A stretch of DNA of 10,267 bases from JAVBKA01 sp031546715 (lineage in GTDB: Bacteria > Bacillota > Clostridia > Oscillospirales > UBA929). Each line of letters starts with the position of its first letter. Position 1 is the first letter of the stretch. Under the pieces are notes generated by a model. It made no database searches, was not told the DNA's origin, and saw only the letters and a list, made by a program, of their open reading frames with translations. Location: positions 1 to 10,267 of the forward strand of contig JAVBKA010000021.1 in NCBI GenBank assembly GCA_031546715.1, in the 5' to 3' direction. The position numbers were made by a program, and so were the translations under genes. Of the stretch, positions 4,854-10,267 are shown one piece after another.

Positions 4854-6503
4854 ATGGACAAAATTAATGGCTTAGACTTTAAACGAATGTTAGTAAGCGG
4901 GGCGGCCGCTATTGAGGCTTCTCGGCAGGCAATAAACGAGCTAAATGTTTTCCCTGTGCCCGATGGTGACACAGGCGTAAATATGTCGCTTTCCATCAGC
5001 GCTGCCGTAGCTGATTTACAAAAATCGGATATTCCTGAAATCGGACGTGCTGCCGAGACCGCCGCTGGCGGACTTTTACGCGGTGCCCGCGGTAATTCGG
5101 GTGTTATCCTCTCACTGCTTTTTAGAGGCTTTGCCAAGGCGATTAAAAACTACGATGAAATCGGCGGAGTAGAATTTGCTCTTGCGCTGACCTCCGGTGT
5201 CGAGGCAGCGTATCGTGCTGTCATGAAGCCTGCCGAAGGCACAATTCTCACCGTTACCCGTGTAGCCGCCGCCCATGCAACAGAGGTAGCCGCTACTAAT
5301 TCTGCCGTTATATCCGTTATTGAGGAAGCCCTTGCTGCTGCCGAGGCGGCACTTGTTGAAACCGTAAATCAAAACCCTGTTTTGAAAAAAGCAGGAGTAA
5401 TTGACGCCGGCGGAAAAGGCTTTTGCGTTATTTTAGATGGTATGCTCGCCGCTTTACAGGGCAGAGAATTTGTTGCTGCCGCTGTCACCGAAGGCGTTAC
5501 CCGTGATAAGGCTGATTTTTCCGAGTATCGTGAGGAAGATATCAACTTCACTTATTGCACAGAGTTTATCATTACCCGCACCAATATGAAAAAAGACCCA
5601 ATTAAGCTTCGTGCATTGCTTGGCGCAATGGGCGACAGCCTAGTTTTTGTTGATGATGAAGCCATCATTAAGGTTCATGTCCATACAGACAACCCCGGCA
5701 AGGCTTTAGAAGAAGCTCTTGCATATGGTTCGCTGTTTACAGTTAAAATCGAAAACATGCGTGAACAGCACTCCGAACAGGTTATTAAGGACACCGCATC
5801 AGCAAAGAGCTCTGAAAAGAAAGCTCCTGTTTTTGCTGCGCCTGAAAAACATTACGGCTTTGTATCCGTTTGCGCTGGCGAAGGATTAAAGGCGATGTTC
5901 ATGGAGCTGGGAGTTGACGGCTTTGTTGAGGGCGGTCAAACCATGAACCCATCCACCGAGGACATTTTAGCAGCCATCAACGCCACACCTGCTGAAGTTG
6001 TATTTGTACTGCCTAACAACAAAAACATTATTATGGCCGCTGAGCAAACCATTGGAATGACTGAGAAAACAGTTGTTGTTCTGCCGTCAAAAACTATCCC
6101 TCAAGGGGTATCTGCGCTCTTAGCGTTTGATCTCTCTATCGAAACAAGCGACAACAGAGAAAATATGATTTCCGCAATGGCTAATGTTCAAACTGGCTCT
6201 GTTACCTACGCCGCCCGCGAGTCCTCCTTTGATGGACATGATATCCGCGAAGGCGACCACCTTGCATTGGTTGACAGCGGTCTATTAGCAACTAATGCTT
6301 CTCTTGACGCAGTTTTATTGCGTCTGGCTGAGGAGTTTAATAAGAAATCCCCCTCTTACATTACTGTTTTTTACGGCGAAGGTGTCCAAGAAAGTGACGC
6401 ACTGATAACAGCGGCGGTCTTTGAGAAGAACTGTCCGTCTGCTGAGGTTGTACTGCTCTACGGAGGGCAGCCAGTGTACTACTACTTGGTATCTGCTGAA
6501 TAA
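4854..6503 (+). CDS. fakA: FakA-type fatty acid kinase catalytic subunit (DhaL domain, YloV)
   Basis: ATP-dependent kinase that phosphorylates fatty acids held by a FakB (DegV-family) carrier, making acyl-phosphate for phospholipid synthesis; acts in the cytosol. At 549 residues it matches the family length. The N-terminal DhaL nucleotide domain (about 1–205) has the Mg-binding Asp motif VPDGDTGVNM, with Asp37, Asp39 and Asn43, then LRGARGNSGVILS (75–87) and GVIDAGGKGF (181–190). The middle domain carries YCTEFI (Cys235) and KVHVHTDNPG (His275, His277), which correspond to the conserved Cys/His set of FakA middle domains, reported to bind zinc in the staphylococcal protein. The C-terminal domain ends in YGGQPVYYYLVS, typical of the family. 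ATG 4854 has AAGGGAGGT seven bases upstream. It is followed directly by a strong terminator, so it closes the yloU unit. No FakB or plsX is present in the window. Confidence 0.95.
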   Translation: MDKINGLDFKRMLVSGAAAIEASRQAINELNVFPVPDGDTGVNMSLSISAAVADLQKSDIPEIGRAAETAAGGLLRGARGNSGVILSLLFRGFAKAIKNYDEIGGVEFALALTSGVEAAYRAVMKPAEGTILTVTRVAAAHATEVAATNSAVISVIEEALAAAEAALVETVNQNPVLKKAGVIDAGGKGFCVILDGMLAALQGREFVAAAVTEGVTRDKADFSEYREEDINFTYCTEFIITRTNMKKDPIKLRALLGAMGDSLVFVDDEAIIKVHVHTDNPGKALEEALAYGSLFTVKIENMREQHSEQVIKDTASAKSSEKKAPVFAAPEKHYGFVSVCAGEGLKAMFMELGVDGFVEGGQTMNPSTEDILAAINATPAEVVFVLPNNKNIIMAAEQTIGMTEKTVVVLPSKTIPQGVSALLAFDLSIETSDNRENMISAMANVQTGSVTYAARESSFDGHDIREGDHLALVDSGLLATNASLDAVLLRLAEEFNKKSPSYITVFYGEGVQESDALITAAVFEKNCPSAEVVLLYGGQPVYYYLVSAE

Positions 6504-6510
6504 ATGACTT

Positions 6511-6539
6511 AATGGGAGGTATGACCTCCCATTTTTTTT
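6511..6539 (+). terminator. Rho-independent terminator after fakA
   Basis: A perfect 10-base-pair stem (6511–6520 with 6524–6533) with a three-base ATG loop, followed by an uninterrupted T run to 6539. It starts 8 bases after the fakA stop. The minus-strand reading has no T tract, so it acts in one direction only. Confidence 0.95.
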
Positions 6540-6583
6540 GCAAAAAAACATCTTATACTATATGAAGGATTGAGGTACAAAAA

Positions 6584-8404
6584 ATGCAGTTACCGTGGAA
6601 ACGTGGCCGCTTCCGAATGCTTTTGGAAGCGGCAAGGGGCAGGTACTTAAGCTTTACGCTGGCAGTACTTACCACAGCAATCACATTCGTTTTTTCCTTT
6701 ACCATGCCTCAGATTATCCGCAATACCATCGACTCTGTTTTGGACGACAACCCATGGGAGCTCCCCGCATTTATTGCTAACTGGCTGGATTCCTTCGGCG
6801 GGCGGGAATTTTTCCGTACTCATCTTTGGTATATCGCCGCCGCCGCGATTTTTGTGGGCTTAATGGCAGCTATTTTCAACATTTTGCGCAGATATTTTAA
6901 CTTGGAGCTGGCTGAGTATATTGCTCAAAAGCTTCGCAACACGCTTTATAAGCACATACAGTCTCTGCCCTTTAAGTGGCACGCTGGCGTCCAAACTGGC
7001 GACATTATTCAGCGTTCCACCTCCGATGTTGACACAATCCGTAACTTTTTTGCAAACCACGTAGTTGAGCTATTGCGGACGGTGTTCACCATTGTCTTCG
7101 CTCTACTGGTGATGTTTTCCATGGACTGGGTAATGTCCTTGGTTGCAATATCGCTGATGCCTTTCATTTTCTTCTTCTCAGTGTTTTACTTTAAAAGCGT
7201 TGCAAAAACCTTCAAGGTGGCAGACGAAGCAGAGGGTGCACTACAAGCGGCGGCGCAGGAGAATTTCACAGGCGTGAGAGTTGTTCGCGCCTTTGGACGT
7301 GAACGCTTTGAGGTAGAGCAATTTGAAAAGAAAAACACTGTATACGCAAATTCTGGCTTTGTAATCGGTAAGCTGCTGGGTCAGTTCTGGGGCTTTGGCG
7401 ACATTATGGCTGGTTTACAGCTAGTTTTAGTCGTTGCCGCGGGAATAATTCGCTGTTCCTCTGGCGAGCTAACGGCTGGAACTTTTATCGCGTTCTATAC
7501 TTATACCAATTTCATGATATGGCCTGTCCGCGGCTTGGGTCGCATACTCTCCGAGCTGTCAAAAACCACGGTTTCGGCAGGACGTATTAAGGAAATCTTA
7601 GAAGCCGAGCCTGAATACGACGCCCCTGACGCAATCACTCCCCCGATTAAAGGCGAAGTTCGCTTTGAAAACGTCTCTTTTTCTTACAGCGAGAACGAAA
7701 CAGACCATTTACTGAAAGATATTTCCTTCACCCTAAAGCCGGGCAAAACCCTTGCAATTCTCGGCAGTACTGGCAGCGGCAAAACCACATTGGTGCATCT
7801 GATTAACAGATTATTTGAACTGCCCGAAGGTCAAGGACGAATTTTAATTGACGGAATTGACGTTAAGCGTTATTCACGAGAGCATTTGCGTAAAAATGTC
7901 GGCTTAGTACTGCAAGAACCGTTCCTTTTTTCCAAAACAATTAAGGAAAACATCAATTTCACCGCCTCTAACGCCTCGGACGAAGACACCTACAACGCCG
8001 CAAACATCGCCCATGTCCATGACACGATTCTGGGCTTTGGCGGAGGTTACGATACCATGATTGGCGAGCGCGGCGTAACCCTGTCAGGGGGACAAAAACA
8101 GCGTGTTGCAATTGCCAGAATGCTTATGAGCAAAGCCCCGATTATGATTTTTGACGACAGCCTATCCGCTGTTGACACAGAAACCGACGCTCGGATTCGC
8201 AAGGCGTTGCGCAACGGCACCAAGGACGCCTCTGTTATTATAATTTCTCACCGCACCTCAACCCTCATGCAGGCAGATGAAATTATGGTTCTGCATGACG
8301 GACGCATTGAAGAACTTGGCAGCCACGAGCAACTCATGGCAAACAGTGGCAGCTACAGAAGAATTTTTGACATGCAAGGCAGCATAGAAGCCGAAATGGA
8401 GTAA
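6584..8404 (+). CDS. ABC exporter half-transporter, subunit with degenerate catalytic residue
   Basis: A 606-residue fused membrane and ATPase subunit of the multidrug/lipid exporter class (ABC-B type). The N-terminal membrane domain has six predicted helices (about 20–43, 82–103, 160–180, 184–205, 262–289, 297–318), with a rather long first outer loop (about 51–80). The ATPase domain has Walker A GSTGSGKTT (394–402), Q-loop Gln444, an intact signature LSGGQKQR (500–507), Walker B IMIFDDS (520–526) and the H-loop His556. The residue after the Walker B Asp is Asp525 instead of the catalytic Glu, as in the non-catalytic subunit of heterodimeric exporters such as TM287/288 and BmrCD. TGAGGT lies seven bases before ATG 6584. 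A possible -10 box TATACT at 6554 lacks a convincing -35. It pairs with the next gene, 3 bases downstream. Substrate cannot be deduced. Confidence 0.95.
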   Translation: MQLPWKRGRFRMLLEAARGRYLSFTLAVLTTAITFVFSFTMPQIIRNTIDSVLDDNPWELPAFIANWLDSFGGREFFRTHLWYIAAAAIFVGLMAAIFNILRRYFNLELAEYIAQKLRNTLYKHIQSLPFKWHAGVQTGDIIQRSTSDVDTIRNFFANHVVELLRTVFTIVFALLVMFSMDWVMSLVAISLMPFIFFFSVFYFKSVAKTFKVADEAEGALQAAAQENFTGVRVVRAFGRERFEVEQFEKKNTVYANSGFVIGKLLGQFWGFGDIMAGLQLVLVVAAGIIRCSSGELTAGTFIAFYTYTNFMIWPVRGLGRILSELSKTTVSAGRIKEILEAEPEYDAPDAITPPIKGEVRFENVSFSYSENETDHLLKDISFTLKPGKTLAILGSTGSGKTTLVHLINRLFELPEGQGRILIDGIDVKRYSREHLRKNVGLVLQEPFLFSKTIKENINFTASNASDEDTYNAANIAHVHDTILGFGGGYDTMIGERGVTLSGGQKQRVAIARMLMSKAPIMIFDDSLSAVDTETDARIRKALRNGTKDASVIIISHRTSTLMQADEIMVLHDGRIEELGSHEQLMANSGSYRRIFDMQGSIEAEME

Positions 8405-8407
8405 AAA

Positions 8408-10267
8408 ATGAGTTATTACGAAGATTTAGACTATAACAAACCTGCCAGTCTATCTATTTGGAAAAAAATGTTTCCATTTGCTAAGCCATATAAGAAGAAA
8501 ATAATCATTACAGCCTTCTTTATGCTTATCTGCGCTCTGATAGACATCGCTCAGCCCATTATTTTAGGCTACAGCATCGACAACTTTATTACCAAACAAA
8601 GCGACCAAAGCTTTATTCCGTTTTTACTTCTAGTTGCAGGAATTGCCGTTATTCAAGGCACTGTAGTGGTGTTTTTCATACGCACCGCAGTTGGTATAGA
8701 AACCAGAATTTCCGCAAAAATTCGTCAAACGGTGTTCAACCATTTGCAAAGGCTCTCTTTTTCGTACTACAACACAACGCCCGTAGGCTTTATGCTTGCC
8801 CGCTGCATGTCCGACACCAATAGAATCGGTGAAATGATTGCGTGGGGACTTGTGGATATGAGCTGGTCGCTTTTTTACGCAATCGGCGTAATTATTGCAA
8901 TGTGCATCATTAACATCAAGCTTGCTCTTGTGGTTGTAGCCGTCGTTCCAGTATTGTCTCTTCTGACATGGTGGTTTCAGACAAAAATACTCAAATCAAC
9001 CCGTGTTGTACGTAAAATCAACTCTAGAATGACAGCCACCATGAACGAGGGTATTACAGGCGCAAGAACAACAAAGGTTCTTGTCACCGAAAAGCAAAGC
9101 TCGCAGGAATTTCAGTCAATCACTGGAGAATTAAAGAAAAACGCTACCAAAATAGTTCTCCTTCGTTCAATTTTTGCACCGACTATAATGTTTATTGGCT
9201 CAATTGCCACGGCATTTGTTATTGCAAGAGGCGGTAATCAGTTTATTTACGGCGGAATTACGCTCGGCGTCCTTGCAACATTTCTAAATTATGCAACAGG
9301 CTTTTTTGAGCCGATAACTCAAATTGCCAACGTTTTCTCTGACTTTGTCGCTACTCAGGCGAATATTGAGCGCGTTACAGGACTTTTGGAACGTGAGCCA
9401 GACATTACGGACACACCTGAGGTTATTGAGAAATACGGCGACACATTTAATCCTAAAAAGGAAAACTGGGAACCGTTGAAGGGCGATATTGAGATTCGCG
9501 ACGTTACCTTCCGTTACCCTGACGGCACGGAAAACGTCCTCGAGCATTTCAGCTTAAAAATCCCCGCGGGGACATATGTCGCCATAGTAGGCGAAACTGG
9601 CGCAGGAAAGTCAACCCTCGTGAACCTCGTTTGCCGCTTCTTTGAACCCACCGAGGGGCAAATACTTATCGACGGACGAGATTACAAGGAACGCAGCGAG
9701 CTATGGCTACACAGCAATCTGGGTTACGTGCTGCAAAACCCTCACCTCTTCACAGGCACAGTCCGTGAAAACATTCGATACGGACGTTTGGACGCTACTG
9801 ATGAAGAAGTCGAAGCAGCCGCAAAGCTCGTTAGTGCCGACAAAGTCATCGATAAGCTTGCACACAAGCAAAACTTAGAGGCTGAAAAATCAGACAAAAA
9901 AGACGGCACTCCTCAGCCTGTACTTTCAGGCTATGACGCTCAGGTTGGCGAAGGCGGCGACAGGCTCTCAACAGGCGAAAAGCAGCTAATTTCCTTTGCC
10001 AGAGCTGTGCTTGCAAACCCCCGCATTTTTGTGCTTGACGAAGCCACAAGCTCCATCGACACAGAAACCGAGCAGCTAATCCAAACCGCCATTGCTCACC
10101 TTCTCAAAGGTAGAACAAGCTTCGTTATCGCTCACAGACTTTCGACTGTGCGCACTGCAGACGTGATTTTGGTGGTAAAGGAAGGAAAAATCATCGAAAA
10201 AGGCACTCACAAGGAGCTTCTGCGTGCAAAGGGTCACTATTATGAGCTTTATACCAGACAATTTGAA
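8408..10267 (+). CDS. ABC exporter half-transporter, catalytic partner subunit (3' end off the window)
   Basis: The reading frame is open for 620 codons to the right edge; it ends at YYELYTRQFE, a typical near-terminal sequence, so few residues are missing. The membrane domain has six predicted helices (about 31–56, 69–92, 143–170, 172–190, 250–273, 283–305). The ATPase domain has Walker A GETGAGKST (395–403), Q-loop Gln443, Walker B IFVLDEATSS with Asp544 and catalytic Glu545, and H-loop His577. The signature is LSTGE (520–524) instead of LSGGQ. In a heterodimer its Walker motifs would face the intact LSGGQ of the upstream subunit, giving one competent site. A linker with KYGDTFNPKKENWEPLKGD (342–360) precedes the ATPase domain. 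There is an extra charged segment at about 485–507 before GYDAQVGEGG. TGGAG, overlapping the end of the upstream gene, lies six bases before ATG 8408. Likely a drug, peptide or lipid exporter. Confidence 0.95.
   Translation, partial: MSYYEDLDYNKPASLSIWKKMFPFAKPYKKKIIITAFFMLICALIDIAQPIILGYSIDNFITKQSDQSFIPFLLLVAGIAVIQGTVVVFFIRTAVGIETRISAKIRQTVFNHLQRLSFSYYNTTPVGFMLARCMSDTNRIGEMIAWGLVDMSWSLFYAIGVIIAMCIINIKLALVVVAVVPVLSLLTWWFQTKILKSTRVVRKINSRMTATMNEGITGARTTKVLVTEKQSSQEFQSITGELKKNATKIVLLRSIFAPTIMFIGSIATAFVIARGGNQFIYGGITLGVLATFLNYATGFFEPITQIANVFSDFVATQANIERVTGLLEREPDITDTPEVIEKYGDTFNPKKENWEPLKGDIEIRDVTFRYPDGTENVLEHFSLKIPAGTYVAIVGETGAGKSTLVNLVCRFFEPTEGQILIDGRDYKERSELWLHSNLGYVLQNPHLFTGTVRENIRYGRLDATDEEVEAAAKLVSADKVIDKLAHKQNLEAEKSDKKDGTPQPVLSGYDAQVGEGGDRLSTGEKQLISFARAVLANPRIFVLDEATSSIDTETEQLIQTAIAHLLKGRTSFVIAHRLSTVRTADVILVVKEGKIIEKGTHKELLRAKGHYYELYTRQFE

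Noticed and set aside
4676..5137. 153-residue minus-strand open frame opposite yloU and fakA
   Set aside because: It lies antisense to two clear conserved genes, has low-complexity Ser/Pro/Ala composition, and shows no recognisable domain.
6554..6583. Possible promoter (TATACT) between the terminator and the first ABC gene
   Set aside because: A promoter is expected here because of the terminator, but no -35 box at 16–18 bases is convincing (it would fall in the T run), so it is not listed as a feature.
9284..10261. Several short open frames on both strands within the second ABC gene
   Set aside because: They are out-of-frame shadows of a continuous ABC exporter reading frame with all ATPase motifs in order.
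1..10267. CRISPR arrays, insertion sequences, tRNA/rRNA, riboswitches
   Set aside because: Read through on both strands: no spaced direct repeats, no transposase, no cloverleaf or conserved RNA element recognised. All gaps are under 200 bases.

Overview
The window looks like a chromosomal segment of a low-to-moderate GC Gram-positive bacterium, most likely of the Clostridia. The signs are strong GGAGG-type ribosome binding sites on nearly every gene, occasional TTG starts, sigma-A-like promoters with perfect TATAAT boxes, a YloU–FakA gene pair, and type IV pilus genes with divergent, Clostridia-like minor pilins. There is no sign of a phage, insertion sequence, CRISPR array, tRNA or rRNA.

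Region 1 (1–3311, minus strand, read right to left) is a compact type IV pilus / type II secretion-like operon. Its order is a GspF/PilC platform protein, a small membrane-anchored pilin-like protein, a GspJ-like protein (probably DUF4860), a GspI/PilV-like prepilin, a GspK/PilX-like prepilin lacking Glu+5, and a PilT-type ATPase cut by the window edge. Genes are tightly packed: one ATGA overlap, one ribosome binding site overlapping a stop codon, and only one gap above 45 bases. A good sigma-A promoter sits before the platform gene, with a 5-4-5 inverted repeat between its -35 and -10 boxes. The gene order suggests a minor-pilin tip complex (J, I, K) encoded with its platform and one motor ATPase.

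Region 2 (3312–4366, plus strand, divergent) has its own promoter. It carries a 65-residue heavy-metal-associated (CopZ-like) protein whose stop overlaps the ATG of a 224-residue two-domain protein. That protein has a DUF3052-like N-terminal domain and a YdeI/OmpD-associated (OmdA) C-terminal domain.

Region 3 (4380–6539, plus strand) is a promoter, a YloU-type Asp23/Gls24 protein, and a full-length FakA-type fatty acid kinase (DhaL domain, YloV). It is closed by a strong intrinsic terminator. FakA works with an acyl-binding FakB/DegV protein that is not encoded here.

Region 4 (6584–10267, plus strand) encodes two half-size ABC exporter subunits separated by 3 bases. The first has an intact LSGGQ signature but Asp in place of the catalytic Glu. 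The second has the catalytic Glu but an altered signature, LSTGE. The two therefore complement each other as a heterodimeric multidrug-type exporter with one active and one degenerate ATP site. The second gene runs off the right edge only a few codons short of its expected end.
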